NCBI RefSeq assembly: GCF_003173335.1
Contig: NZ_QGMZ01000001.1
Coordinates: forward strand, 62,001-126,000
Length of the DNA stretch: 64,000 nt
Source of the DNA: Methanospirillum stamsii
GTDB lineage: Archaea; Halobacteriota; Methanomicrobia; Methanomicrobiales; Methanospirillaceae
Reading direction: 5' to 3'
Below the pieces are notes generated by a model. It was not told where the DNA came from. It did no database searches and saw only the letters and a list, made by a program, of their open reading frames with translations. Position numbers and translations under genes: made by a program. Below are positions 36,965-46,260 of the stretch, piece after piece (positions within the stretch are counted from its first letter, which is position 1; the number at the start of each line of letters is the position of its first letter).

Positions 36965-37855
36965 ATGAAATTTACAAACCAGGCAATTTTGTTATTAACA
37001 GGAATATTCCTTGCCGGATTTATCTTTTTGGCAGGATGTACCGGGAGTGAACAATCAGCATCAATGCAGAAAGGAAAAATCATTGGGATTGAACCAGGTG
37101 CCGGCATCATGCAGAACACCGAAGATGCCATCACCGATTATGATCTTGATTACACCCTTGTCTCAAGCAGCAGTGCCGGAATGGCATCCGAACTGACAAA
37201 GGCAATCAAAGACAACAAATGGATAGTCGTTACCGGATGGACACCGCATTGGAAGTTTGCACGATTTAATCTCAAGTATTTAGACGATCCAAAAGGTATC
37301 TACGGCGGTGAGGAATACATCGGGGCTCTTGCAAGAAAAGGATTTGAAGCTGATAATCCGGGTGCATACGAGATATTGTTTAGATTTAAATGGACTCCGG
37401 ATGAAATGGAATCAGTAATGCTTGCTATCGAAGATGGAAAAACCGATGAAGAAGCAGCAAATGAATATATTACTACTCACCCTGACCAGGTATCCAATTG
37501 GATAGGTAATGTTACCGGAGACGGTTCACTCGTGAAGATCGGATATGTCCTGTGGGATTCAGAAATCGCAAGTACCAATGTCCTCAAAAAAGTTTATGAA
37601 CAGGCAGGATACAAAACAGAACTCATCGCAGTTGATGCCGGACCACTTTACCAGGCAGTTTCAACCGGAGATATAGACTGCACTATATCAGCATGGCTTC
37701 CCAAAACCCAGGCAAATTACATGGATAAATATGGTGATGACCTGGTTGAAGTAGGTAAAACTCTTGAAGGAGCAAAGATAGGGCTTGTTGTTCCTGATTA
37801 TGTGACCATCAGTTCCATTGATGAACTGAATAGTGTAAAGGATAAATTCCAGTAA
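36965..37855 (+). CDS. opuAC: Glycine betaine-binding lipoprotein, OpuAC domain order
   Basis: ATG 36965 has ATAGGAGG nine bases upstream and gives a lipoprotein signal (GIFLAGFIFLAGCTGSE). An in-frame ATG at 36923 would put 14 hydrophilic residues in front and is disfavoured. The lobe with GIEPGAGIMQNTEDAI and VVTGWTPHWKFARFNLKYLD comes first, and the lobe with IGYVLWDSEIASTNVL and TISAWLPKTQANYM second. This is the B. subtilis OpuAC order, swapped relative to E. coli ProX. Tryptophans of the ligand cage are kept (TGW, VLW, SAW). Confidence 0.9.
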   Translation: MKFTNQAILLLTGIFLAGFIFLAGCTGSEQSASMQKGKIIGIEPGAGIMQNTEDAITDYDLDYTLVSSSSAGMASELTKAIKDNKWIVVTGWTPHWKFARFNLKYLDDPKGIYGGEEYIGALARKGFEADNPGAYEILFRFKWTPDEMESVMLAIEDGKTDEEAANEYITTHPDQVSNWIGNVTGDGSLVKIGYVLWDSEIASTNVLKKVYEQAGYKTELIAVDAGPLYQAVSTGDIDCTISAWLPKTQANYMDKYGDDLVEVGKTLEGAKIGLVVPDYVTISSIDELNSVKDKFQ

Positions 37856-37872
37856 TTTTTCTCTCTTTTTTG
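37856..37872 (+). terminator. T-rich terminator after opuAC
   Basis: TTTTTCTCTCTTTTTT follows the stop directly. Oligo-T tracts without a hairpin are the usual archaeal terminators. Confidence 0.45.
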
Positions 37873-37957
37873 ATCTGAAAAACTGTTTCAGAAACCTTGC
37901 GGTAACAAAAAAAATGGAAACTATTATCCATTCGCTCATGGATATTTCCATGATATT

Positions 37958-38515
37958 ATGAGTAATGAAGTACCATCGAATGCAGAAATCGCTGCTTCAG
38001 TAGGAAGTATGCCCTGGTGGCTTGTACTTGTCTGGGGCCTTATGGCAATTATCATCGGAATCATGCTTATCACAACTCCGGTGATTACAACATATTACCT
38101 GGTCCTGTTCATGGGGGCTTACTGGTTTGTCGGAGGAATTTTCACTCTGGTCAGTTTATTCCAGGACAAATCAAACATGGGATGGAAGATATTTCTGGCG
38201 GTTATCAGTATCCTTGCCGGAATTGCCATTATGTCATATCCATTATGGGGTGAGGTAATTGTCCTGACCATGCTCGTATTCCTCATCGGGTTCTGGGGTC
38301 TTTTGATCGGAGGAACAAAGCTCTATGAAGCATACCGGTCAAAGGATGCAGGTTCAGGTATACTGGGTATACTGAGTATCATTTTCGGTATTATCCTGCT
38401 CATCTTCCCCTATGGAGCGGCATTAGCCCTGCCACTTGTTGCCGGTGTATTTGCACTTCTTGGCGGAATTAGTGCAGCGGTTATGTCATTCCAGATTAAA
38501 AAAGCTCAGGCTTAA
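37958..38515 (+). CDS. HdeD/DUF308-family membrane protein
   Basis: The 185-residue product has six predicted TM segments in a two-fold pattern: LVLVWGLMAIIIGIMLITTP, YLVLFMGAYWFVGGIFTLVS, IFLAVISILAGIAIMSYPLW, VLTMLVFLIGFWGLLIGGTK, and ILSIIFGIILLIFPYGAALA. The repeated GxxxxxxG-x-xxxxxP pattern is that of HdeD, an acid-stress membrane protein in E. coli. Its role in archaea is unknown. It stands alone between terminators. Confidence 0.8.
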   Translation: MSNEVPSNAEIAASVGSMPWWLVLVWGLMAIIIGIMLITTPVITTYYLVLFMGAYWFVGGIFTLVSLFQDKSNMGWKIFLAVISILAGIAIMSYPLWGEVIVLTMLVFLIGFWGLLIGGTKLYEAYRSKDAGSGILGILSIIFGIILLIFPYGAALALPLVAGVFALLGGISAAVMSFQIKKAQA

Positions 38516-38523
38516 TTTTACCA

Positions 38524-38536
38524 TTTTTCTTTTTTT
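38524..38536 (+). terminator. T-rich terminator after the HdeD-like gene
   Basis: TTTTTCTTTTTTT lies 9 bp after the stop and before the next gene's promoter region. Confidence 0.45.
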
Positions 38537-38597
38537 AAAGCTCTGCACCCTTATTTACCATAAAATATAATTATAAGAGACTCTCCGGAGACATGGA

Positions 38598-39896
38598 ATG
38601 AATAAGGATAAGTTAATAAAACGAAGGATTCAGGACGCAGAGAAATTTCAAAGCAGGGGACACCATGACCGTGCCCTGACTCTCTACGAACATGTTCTCC
38701 GGCTTGAACCGAACCATGAAACAGCCCTTTTAAACCGATACAAATGCCTTATTGCCACAAACCCACCCAAATATGCTATTAAAGAAGGTGATGAACTGGT
38801 AAAATTAATTCCGGAAAATGCAGATTTCTGGATGAGCCATGGTATTGTATGTTCTCAGGCCGGTGAATATGACAAAGCAGAACATGCATACAAAAAATGC
38901 ATTAAATTAGAACCGGATAATTATCGTGCACTCCACAATCTTGGATCCCTTGTTTTTCAATCTGGAAAAGATGATGAAGCAATTTCGCTCCTTGAACAAT
39001 CAGTAAAAATCAGGCCGGATTATCAGATTGGGTATGTCACATTGTTTACAATGCATCACCAAAAAGAGAGATATGATAAAGCAATATCCGCAGGAGAGCA
39101 GGCTTTTGAACTTATCGAACCTGAAATTAATCTCCTTCACTGTCTTGCTGATTGCTATTTTGAAGTTGGTAATTTTTCCAGGGCACGTACATTATATTCG
39201 GATGTAATCATTCGTTTAAAAGAGGAAACTCAGAAATTCGGCCTTCATTTCCCAATCGTTGATGATAGTATGAATTACGATCATATCGGAGAGTACTCCG
39301 GAGATGATCAAGAACAATTAATTGCGTCATATTATCGTATTGTCCTTACGTTACTGAGAAAAAGAACGTTTGAATCTGATGAAATACATGAACTGGAATC
39401 AGCCATTACACATATTCTTCAAAAAAATCCCAATCATGTTTACGCAACCCTTGCTATGGCTGAGTTACTGGTAAAAAACAAGAAATATGATGAAGCTCTT
39501 TCATTTGTCAAAAAAGCAGAGGCTATCATGTCTGAGGACAATACGTTCCTTCTGCAAAAAGCAACAATACTCATGGAATTGCATCAATATGAAGAAGCTC
39601 ATCAGATTTATACAAAAATATTAGCGAATGATCCCGTTCATTTTGGAGCTCTGCTTGGGGAAGCTATTGCTTTAAGCCAATTAGGGAAAAAAGATGAAGG
39701 TATTAAGTTAATGGAAACTATTGCAAAAATTAATCCCTCTTTCATCGATCGTATAATTGCGGGTAGTAATATGGCAGCTCAGGGATCTGAAAACCAGATG
39801 CCGGATCTTTCTTTGCAGAAAAGACCAAATAGAGTTAGTTTTAAAGAGAAGAGAGATGAAAAAGGCAATATTACCTTTGAATCTCAAGGTTTTTAG
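38598..39896 (+). CDS. TPR-repeat protein
   Basis: The 432-residue protein is built of tetratricopeptide repeats: ALTLYEHVLRLEPNHETALL, DKAEHAYKKCIKLEPDNYRA, DEAISLLEQSVKIRPDYQIG, ARTLYSDVIIRLKEE and EEAHQIYTKILANDPVHFGA. It has no TM or enzymatic domain, so it is a scaffold for protein interactions. Its 3' end overlaps the convergent QueG-like gene by 26 bp. Partners are unknown. Confidence 0.8.
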   Translation: MNKDKLIKRRIQDAEKFQSRGHHDRALTLYEHVLRLEPNHETALLNRYKCLIATNPPKYAIKEGDELVKLIPENADFWMSHGIVCSQAGEYDKAEHAYKKCIKLEPDNYRALHNLGSLVFQSGKDDEAISLLEQSVKIRPDYQIGYVTLFTMHHQKERYDKAISAGEQAFELIEPEINLLHCLADCYFEVGNFSRARTLYSDVIIRLKEETQKFGLHFPIVDDSMNYDHIGEYSGDDQEQLIASYYRIVLTLLRKRTFESDEIHELESAITHILQKNPNHVYATLAMAELLVKNKKYDEALSFVKKAEAIMSEDNTFLLQKATILMELHQYEEAHQIYTKILANDPVHFGALLGEAIALSQLGKKDEGIKLMETIAKINPSFIDRIIAGSNMAAQGSENQMPDLSLQKRPNRVSFKEKRDEKGNITFESQGF

Positions 39897-40620
39897 AAGA
39901 GATAGATTTTCCTCGTTTTTTTCGTCCATATGGACAGATATACATACACAAACCGCAGACGGGTTTTTCATTCCGGATTTTCAGATCATCAAAGTATTTA
40001 TCACACAACTGTGCGTTAAATCTGACTTCCCTTGGTTCTCGCTCCCGGAATGGTTCTCCGGTATATGCCCCGACCGGACAGATATCAACACATGCCCGGC
40101 ATTTCCCGCATTTTTCTTTCATTGGTGCAGAAATTGCAGGAAGCGGTGCATCTGTCAGAACACTTCCCCACCGGACTCGCGGACCATGTTCGGGAGTGAT
40201 AAGCATACAACTTTTCCCAATCCATCCAAATCCGGCCTGCCTAGCTGCTAATTTATGGGAAAATATTGAAGAGATATTTTCTTTGTCATACCTTTGGGAT
40301 GCAGGAAGAGGGAATGCAGTATATCCATTATTCTGTATTATATCGGCGATTCGTGAACTCAGAAGATCAATCCGGTTGTTGATTACCTGATATCCGTGAT
40401 GACTATAGAGATTTTTCAACCCCGGATTTTTCAGGGGCAGCATATCCACAAGGCTATTCTGCAGGACGATACCAAAGACCACAGCCTTTGAATATGCCCG
40501 GAGTATCTCCCCTCCCTGTCTTATTACTTCATCACGGAGAGGAACAAGATCCGCAATTCCACTATATGTTGCGTCATGATCCCTGCAAAGGGATAATATT
40601 TGATCATGTAGTTCTTCCAT
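39871..40620 (-). CDS. QueG-like double [4Fe-4S] protein
   Basis: The 249-residue protein from ATG 40620 (AGGGATATT upstream) has a conserved central block (FSHKLAARQAGFGWIGKSCM, RVRWGSVLTDAPL). Two cluster motifs follow: CGKCRACVDICPVGAY and CGLCMYICPYG. The layout follows epoxyqueuosine reductase and related corrinoid iron-sulfur reductases, but it is about 100 residues shorter than QueG. An upstream in-frame start at 40659 adds 13 residues. A tRNA-modifying role is therefore uncertain. Confidence 0.65.
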   Translation of the reverse strand: MEELHDQILSLCRDHDATYSGIADLVPLRDEVIRQGGEILRAYSKAVVFGIVLQNSLVDMLPLKNPGLKNLYSHHGYQVINNRIDLLSSRIADIIQNNGYTAFPLPASQRYDKENISSIFSHKLAARQAGFGWIGKSCMLITPEHGPRVRWGSVLTDAPLPAISAPMKEKCGKCRACVDICPVGAYTGEPFREREPREVRFNAQLCDKYFDDLKIRNEKPVCGLCMYICPYGRKKRGKSISSKNLEIQR

Positions 40621-40777
40621 AATATCCCTAAAAGAACTATTGTTTTTAAGTAAAATCATTCTATTGGTAATACCCGGATGATTAACCCGCGGTTCTTATT
40701 ACCCATTCCTTTCATCTGGTGCAAGAAAGGAACTAAATTCCCAAAATCTGTTATAGTTTTTTTATGAAACCACTTAT

Positions 40778-41881
40778 ATGAATAAATCATCAGAAATTAT
40801 TGAAAACCCACCAATTACTTTAAAAGATCTGGGATGGGATGAAGACTGGAATTTTCTTTTCTCTTCCTTTAAAGGGCCATATATTCCCGGAAGAGTAGTC
40901 ACTGCCCATAAAACGAGGTATGATGTTATAACTCCTGATGGCATCATATCACTTCCCATATCAGGAGCGATGAAGACCAAAAAGATGATTCCCGTTGTAG
41001 GGGACTTCGTCGTGGTACTCTCGGACCCGGATACCGGAACAAAGATGATTGTCTCGATATTGGAGCGAAGAACTACAATCTCACGAGGCGGCTCTGGTGA
41101 ACATACCGGAGAACAGGTAATCGCTGCAAATATAGACATGGTTTTTATCATTACTGATCCCGGACATGATTTCAGTATTCCCCGACTGCTTCGGTACATG
41201 CTCATCGTCAGGGCATCAGGAGCACACCCGGTGATTCTCCTTAATAAAGCCGATACCTGTGATGATATCTCACCCTTTATTAATCAAATTCAACGGGAAA
41301 TAGGAGATGTCTCTGTTTTTCCGGTCAGTGCCCTACAGTCCTCGGGTCTTGATGTACTAAAGCCCTACCTGGGTTCACAAAAAACCGTGATATTCCTTGG
41401 TTCATCCGGAGTTGGAAAATCCACCCTTATGAATGCCCTGACCGGATCCACGGATCAGAAAACCGGAGAAATTCGTGAAGATGACGGGAAAGGAAGACAT
41501 ACCACGACGGTAAGACATCTGACAACACTTCCCTCCGGATGCTGCATCGTGGATACACCAGGTATGCGGGAAATCAGGGTATGGACTGCCGGAGAACATC
41601 TGAGTGAAGAATTTTCAGATATTGAAAGTATTGCAGTCGGATGTAAATTTTCTGACTGCACTCATCAGAATGAACCGGGGTGTGCGGTTATTCAGGCAAT
41701 AACAGAAGGAACTCTGATGCCCGGTCGCCTGGAACAATATCTGAAGATACAAAAAGAGATTGCTTTTGAAAAGGACAAGGCCAATATCGGATTAAAACGG
41801 ATGGAAAAAGAAAGATGGCAGGGAATTTGTGAACTAGGGAAAAATTATCGTGAGAAAAAAAGATGGATTCAAAACAGGTAA
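40778..41881 (+). CDS. rsgA: RsgA/YjeQ circularly permuted GTPase
   Basis: The 367-residue protein has the permuted GTPase order: N-terminal OB domain, NKAD near 154, SALQ near 176, then GSSGVGKST near 207, RHTTT near 240 and DTPGMRE near 259. A C-terminal zinc region has CKFSDCTH and EPGC (near 288-303). RsgA helps mature the 30S ribosomal subunit in bacteria. It is essentially a bacterial gene, so its presence here suggests acquisition in the archaeal lineage. Length and motifs are complete. Confidence 0.85.
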   Translation: MNKSSEIIENPPITLKDLGWDEDWNFLFSSFKGPYIPGRVVTAHKTRYDVITPDGIISLPISGAMKTKKMIPVVGDFVVVLSDPDTGTKMIVSILERRTTISRGGSGEHTGEQVIAANIDMVFIITDPGHDFSIPRLLRYMLIVRASGAHPVILLNKADTCDDISPFINQIQREIGDVSVFPVSALQSSGLDVLKPYLGSQKTVIFLGSSGVGKSTLMNALTGSTDQKTGEIREDDGKGRHTTTVRHLTTLPSGCCIVDTPGMREIRVWTAGEHLSEEFSDIESIAVGCKFSDCTHQNEPGCAVIQAITEGTLMPGRLEQYLKIQKEIAFEKDKANIGLKRMEKERWQGICELGKNYREKKRWIQNR

Positions 41882-41902
41882 ATTCAGGGACTTTCAAGGC
41901 TT

Positions 41903-42709
41903 TTAGAGAAATTCACCTTGTCCCTGATTCATATCAGTAACACTCACCTCCGGATGGTGATATCTTCCCCTTCCTTTTGTTCCCCGGAGGAGTGAGAGAT
42001 CAATTGCCTGGACCGGACAATAATTGAGGCATGCACAACAAAGTTCACAATGATGATGGTAAACCGGCCGTTCATTCTCAAATGAAATATTTTTCACCGG
42101 ACAGACTTTCACGCAGGCTCCACATCCGGTACATGCATCTGACACTGAAAATTTCTCATCCAGGGTGTGAACACTTTTTGCAAAACCTCCGTATAATGCA
42201 GCCTGCATGAGTGACGAAAGAATAAACATCCCAATCTTCTGATGTTTCTCTTCACGGATGCTTTCTGCAATTCGTTTGATCCGGATATCTGCATCCTGAA
42301 GGATCTTTGTAACTTTTAGTCCGGATGGAGGAACATAGAGCGGCGGAAAATTCCCTGGCATTTTTACAAGAAACCCTGCATCAAGACCTTTTGTATTATG
42401 TTCGAGAAGGTCGTTATTCATCATCTTAAGAGCAGAACCCCCTGTTCCTGCAAATGTTGCAATGCCAAAGACATAGGATGAATTCCGGATATTCAGACGG
42501 GATAAAAATTCTCTCACCAGAACAGGTATTCCAGCATCATATACCGGACAGATAATACCAACTTTCCCGGAAGGAGGAATAACTTCAGAACTCTCTTTCA
42601 TTACCGACGGAATGGAAATAATATTGGTATCTCCAAGAATTGACGCAAGGTTTTTGGCAACTGAAAAAGAATTTCCGGTGCCTGAAAAGTAATAAAGAGT
42701 GGTGTTCAT
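41903..42709 (-). CDS. EFR1-type flavodoxin-like / ferredoxin protein
   Basis: The 268-residue protein starts with a flavodoxin-like fold whose FMN loop reads YYFSGTGNSFSVAKNLA. Two [4Fe-4S] motifs come near 193-235: CTGCGACVKVCPV and CELCCACLNYCPV. Such EFR1 proteins are predicted intramolecular electron carriers. Its ATG overlaps the stop of the upstream flavodoxin (42706-42709), so it is second or third in a redox operon. Confidence 0.85.
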   Translation of the reverse strand: MNTTLYYFSGTGNSFSVAKNLASILGDTNIISIPSVMKESSEVIPPSGKVGIICPVYDAGIPVLVREFLSRLNIRNSSYVFGIATFAGTGGSALKMMNNDLLEHNTKGLDAGFLVKMPGNFPPLYVPPSGLKVTKILQDADIRIKRIAESIREEKHQKIGMFILSSLMQAALYGGFAKSVHTLDEKFSVSDACTGCGACVKVCPVKNISFENERPVYHHHCELCCACLNYCPVQAIDLSLLRGTKGRGRYHHPEVSVTDMNQGQGEFL

Positions 42710-43197
42710 GTCTTTTCACCGGCAGACCGAATAAGGGAACTCAGATTTTCTATCATTTCAGGATTCTGAACATCTTTTTTATCAAGAACTGCATCTCCTG
42801 ATACCTGAAGACCCATATCATTCATTCGTTCTCTGAATGAAGAAACTGCTTCCAGTCCGCTATTTTTTGCCCCACATGTCAAAAAAAGAAATGCCTGTGA
42901 CCCTTTACACCCATTAAGAGCACGGATAGCTCCGTTTATTACCGGAGTTGGTTTTCCTGCCCAGACCGGAGATGCCATTACCACCATGTCATACCCGGAG
43001 ACATCAATTTTTTCAGGAGTCACTTCATCCACCTCTCCTTTCATAGCCCGATAGCACCCTTTCGGATAAACCATTAAGGATGAATAGGGATGTTTTGGCA
43101 CTATTTCAATAGAGTCAGCAGAAAGAATGCTCTTAATTTTTTCCACAACAGCTTTTGTAATTCCTGAATAGGAATGATAAATTATAATCGTTTTCAT
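42706..43197 (-). CDS. Flavodoxin-family protein
   Basis: The 163-residue product has the flavodoxin phosphate loop IIYHSYSGITKAVVEKI near the N-terminus. The YDMVVMASPVWAGKPTPVIN segment covers the second FMN loop. It is closely related to the C-terminal domain of the upstream ArsR fusion (shared GC-x3-[KR]-x-E, VTPE-x-IDVS-x-YD, PVWA-x-KP). It probably binds FMN and shuttles one or two electrons to the EFR1 protein it overlaps. Confidence 0.85.
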   Translation of the reverse strand: MKTIIIYHSYSGITKAVVEKIKSILSADSIEIVPKHPYSSLMVYPKGCYRAMKGEVDEVTPEKIDVSGYDMVVMASPVWAGKPTPVINGAIRALNGCKGSQAFLFLTCGAKNSGLEAVSSFRERMNDMGLQVSGDAVLDKKDVQNPEMIENLSSLIRSAGEKT

Positions 43198-43237
43198 ATA
43201 GTCACCTGCACAGCAAATTATTCATAAGATTTTTTCG

Positions 43238-44095
43238 TCAAAATTTGTATACATCAAGAATCCGGCTTACAAATTCATTACGCTTTTCATGATCAAAGGC
43301 ATCTTTTCCAAGAAACACCTCTTCATCCACAACCGTAACTCCCCGTTCTTCTAAACTTCTTCTCAGGATAGGAAGACAATCACCTGGATTATTGCAACAG
43401 GTTGTACATATCACCACTTTTTTTCCTTCACATCCGATAAGGCCTGAAATAATGCTATAGGAAGCAGGGGCCGGTTTCCATGCCCATACCGGAACTCCAA
43501 GAACTAAAAGATCGTAATCCGAGACATCGATTGATTCCGGAGTAACCGGATCCGGCTCTTCTTTTCGTGAACTGATACATCCGGTGGTATAAGCAGTAAA
43601 AGTCCCATACTTTTTCTTTGTTTTAACAAGAACAAAATCACCTCCACAGACTGCATGAAATCCCTCCATCAAGGCTTTTGTTGTCCCGGTATAAGAGAAA
43701 CAGATAAACACAATGTTCAAAGGATTTTCAATCTTCTTCTCCAGAATAATCTGTTTATCACACCTGGACTGCACCAGCGACTGCATGTCATGAAAAAGAC
43801 CGTCAATCTCTGCCAGACGACTCCGGTTAAATGAGAAGAAGACATGAAATCCTATCCTCTCCGATTCCACGATACCTTCATTTTTTAGAATTTTCAAATG
43901 CTGGGATACCGCAGGTTGGGAGATCCCAAGCTCTCTGGCAAGGTCCCCGACACCAAGTCTTCCGGTCTCATCCATCGCCAGAAGATACACAATACAGAGT
44001 CGGTTGTAATCACCGAGGGCTTTGAATACCGGTGCCATTTTTTTTGCTACCCGGCATTCATCAGGACATGATTCCGGATATGGTAACTCAGTCAT
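43238..44095 (-). CDS. ArsR-family HTH fused to a flavodoxin domain
   Basis: The 285-residue protein has an ArsR/SmtB-like winged helix at about 20-110 (VFKALGDYNRLCIVYLL, ELGISQPAVSQHLKILKNEG). A flavodoxin-fold domain follows from about 125 (IVFICFSYTGTTKALMEGF, YDLLVLGVPVWAWKPAP). The second half resembles the adjacent free flavodoxin. Cysteine-rich CTTCCNNPGDC lies near 225-235. Direct coupling of a DNA-binding and a flavin-binding domain suggests a redox- or flavin-responsive repressor of this operon. No known family was named with certainty. Confidence 0.8.
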   Translation of the reverse strand: MTELPYPESCPDECRVAKKMAPVFKALGDYNRLCIVYLLAMDETGRLGVGDLARELGISQPAVSQHLKILKNEGIVESERIGFHVFFSFNRSRLAEIDGLFHDMQSLVQSRCDKQIILEKKIENPLNIVFICFSYTGTTKALMEGFHAVCGGDFVLVKTKKKYGTFTAYTTGCISSRKEEPDPVTPESIDVSDYDLLVLGVPVWAWKPAPASYSIISGLIGCEGKKVVICTTCCNNPGDCLPILRRSLEERGVTVVDEEVFLGKDAFDHEKRNEFVSRILDVYKF

Positions 44096-44100
44096 AAAGG

Positions 44101-44130
44101 CTTATAGCTAATTACTTATAATCTTATAAT
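44101..44130. promoter_or_regulatory. Triple CTTATA motif before the ArsR-flavodoxin gene
   Basis: CTTATA occurs at 44101, 44115 and 44123, and TTATAATCTTATAA (44116-44129) contains two TTATAA palindromes. The site is just upstream of the ATG at 44095. It could combine a TATA element and an operator for the fusion regulator. Binding is inferred. Confidence 0.35.
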
Positions 44131-44205
44131 ATGTTTTTGATCTAAAACAGAAAAAAATTCAGGTAAAACCAGCCAATACAAAATTTTGAAATATCCTCTG
44201 AAAAA

Positions 44206-44865
44206 TTATGAATATCCGGCCAGTAAGGAATTCATGATCCGGTTTTCAGCTTTACGAAGATGCTCGGCAACCGTTGCCTTTGAAAGACCGGATAGGCGGG
44301 AAATATCTTCCAGGGTAATTTTCCGGGGATTTTGATAATATCCCTGTTTCTTTGCGAGCATAATTACTTCCTGTTGTTTTTTTGTGAGTGTCTGCATGAG
44401 ATCATAGGGACCGAATGTTGCCTTTTCATAAGAAATATCCCTGATCTCACCGAGTAATGTTTTTGTAAGCCGGAGCATATGATTCAAAGATTTTTCATCA
44501 CCAATCACGCTGTAAATAATTCTATCATTCGTCAGGATTGTTGGAGTTGTCCAGATAATTTCATGGAGTAAAAAACCGCTGAAATACTGATATGAAGAAG
44601 GGGCGGTTCCACGAAACAGGAGGATGGATTCTTCTCCTGATTCCTGAAATACCGAAAGAATATCAGCTCCGGGAGGAAATTCAATATCATTTAAGGAGTA
44701 TCCCGGATTACAGATAAATTTTGCAATGCCAAGTTTGGTTCCTTTTTCTACATCAAGTCTTATGATTCTGATAAGTTCAACTGATTTTACCACCTCGAAA
44801 AATTTTTTATTATAAAATCTTCTTACAATGCCGGATAACTGGCATTCTACTATCATCTTCCTCAT
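44206..44865 (-). CDS. HTH-10 (bacterioopsin activator-like) regulator
   Basis: The 219-residue protein ends with the archaeal HTH-10 domain: LTKKQQEVIMLAKKQGYYQN, PRKITLEDISRLSGLSKATV, AEHLRKAENRIMNSL. The N-terminal 150 residues form a ligand or interaction domain of beta-strand type. It diverges from the export operon starting at 45031, with 165 bp between them, and is the likely regulator. The signal is unknown. Confidence 0.75.
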   Translation of the reverse strand: MRKMIVECQLSGIVRRFYNKKFFEVVKSVELIRIIRLDVEKGTKLGIAKFICNPGYSLNDIEFPPGADILSVFQESGEESILLFRGTAPSSYQYFSGFLLHEIIWTTPTILTNDRIIYSVIGDEKSLNHMLRLTKTLLGEIRDISYEKATFGPYDLMQTLTKKQQEVIMLAKKQGYYQNPRKITLEDISRLSGLSKATVAEHLRKAENRIMNSLLAGYS

Positions 44866-45030
44866 AAAATCCCTTCAGGGTTTCCTCACGGATATACTAT
44901 GTTCATTGTACCTCATGGTAATTGAACCATACATGTATGGCAAAGCCCCTATGTATCCGGAGCATAGATTCTTGTATACTGGTGCTGATACTTCCATTTA
45001 TCGAATAACCACCCCAAAACGACCAGGAGT

Positions 45031-46260
45031 ATGACATTTAAAATGTATATCAAAATTTGTATAATCAGTATTGCTCTCCTCTTCCTCATGGGAGTTTTTC
45101 CGGTGCAGGCAGCAGACCCTGCTATTGTCATCACCGATTACGAAGTGACTCCTTCGGTTCTTATGCCGGATGAAAAAGGTATTGTTACAGTAACACTTTC
45201 AAACACCCAAGTCACCGGAACCACTCCGGTTTTATCACCAGATGAATCAGATTCGGATTTTAGTTATCTTACTTCATCTTCGATAATTGACAGCGTATTT
45301 CTTGATGGAAAAAAAGATATTGATGTTCTTGCCGGAAACGGCCAGTTTGAAGGTAAGATAGGAGAAGGACAATCAATTAAGATATCTTTTGTGATACGGG
45401 CACCACCACAAAGTGGCCTTTATTTTACTCAGCTCCTGATTAGGATCAGAGACCATGAATACATAAAATATCCAATTGCAATAAATGTCAATACTCCGAT
45501 TTCCACTGTAAGGCAACCGGCACTCATCCTTTCTCAATCATCTTCAGGACCTATTAAACCAGGAGAATCATTTCCGGTGAAAATTACCCTGACAAATATG
45601 GGCATCAGTCAGGCAGAAGATATCACCCTCCGGGTCAAAGAAACCGGTTTAAATATCGCTCCCCTGCAGACAAATGCATTTCATATTGCAAAACTCCGTC
45701 AGGGAGAAGAATCTTCCGGAGAAATTACCTTTAACACAGATAAAAAAACTACATCAGGTATACACAAGATTCCAGTTGAAATTGCATTCACCACTCCGGA
45801 TAAAGGTGAAACCCAGGTCACCGAAACCATATCCCTTGATATCAGGGGAGAAGCTGATGTCTCCATCATGTCACTGGAGACCGACCCGGAAAGAATACAG
45901 GAAAACTCTCCATTCGATCTGGTAATCAGGCTGGACAATTCAGGGACAGGAGATGCAGAGTCGGTTCGTGCCTCTCTTGACCTTCCGTTTCAGGGAACAA
46001 AAGAAGCGTTTGTAGGAAGAATTGAACCATACAATGATGCTCCGGCGGTATTTGTCCTCGAATCCGGAGAACCCGGAGATTATACCTATAACCTGAATAT
46101 TGAGTATAAAGACGACTGGGGAGAACACCAGAGAACAGAAAACCTGACACTAGCGGTCATAAAGCCCCCGGACAACACAGTATCGTATATAATTTTCCTC
46201 ATTCTGGTTATCACATGCCTTGTCGGGTACCGGTTCTGGTCACGGAGAGGAGACGTGTGA
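45031..46260 (+). CDS. COG1361-type extracytoplasmic adaptor of a MacAB-like exporter
   Basis: The 409-residue protein has a signal peptide (ICIISIALLFLMGVFPVQA), three CARDB/NEW3-like beta domains (ESFPVKITLTNMGISQAEDI, PFDLVIRLDNSGTGDAESVR) and a C-terminal TM (YIIFLILVITCLVGYRF). This S-layer-like, membrane-anchored adaptor commonly precedes MacB-type permeases in archaea and replaces MacA. It is immediately followed by the permease gene at 46261. The alternative start at 45043 also gives a good signal peptide. Confidence 0.75.
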   Translation: MTFKMYIKICIISIALLFLMGVFPVQAADPAIVITDYEVTPSVLMPDEKGIVTVTLSNTQVTGTTPVLSPDESDSDFSYLTSSSIIDSVFLDGKKDIDVLAGNGQFEGKIGEGQSIKISFVIRAPPQSGLYFTQLLIRIRDHEYIKYPIAINVNTPISTVRQPALILSQSSSGPIKPGESFPVKITLTNMGISQAEDITLRVKETGLNIAPLQTNAFHIAKLRQGEESSGEITFNTDKKTTSGIHKIPVEIAFTTPDKGETQVTETISLDIRGEADVSIMSLETDPERIQENSPFDLVIRLDNSGTGDAESVRASLDLPFQGTKEAFVGRIEPYNDAPAVFVLESGEPGDYTYNLNIEYKDDWGEHQRTENLTLAVIKPPDNTVSYIIFLILVITCLVGYRFWSRRGDV

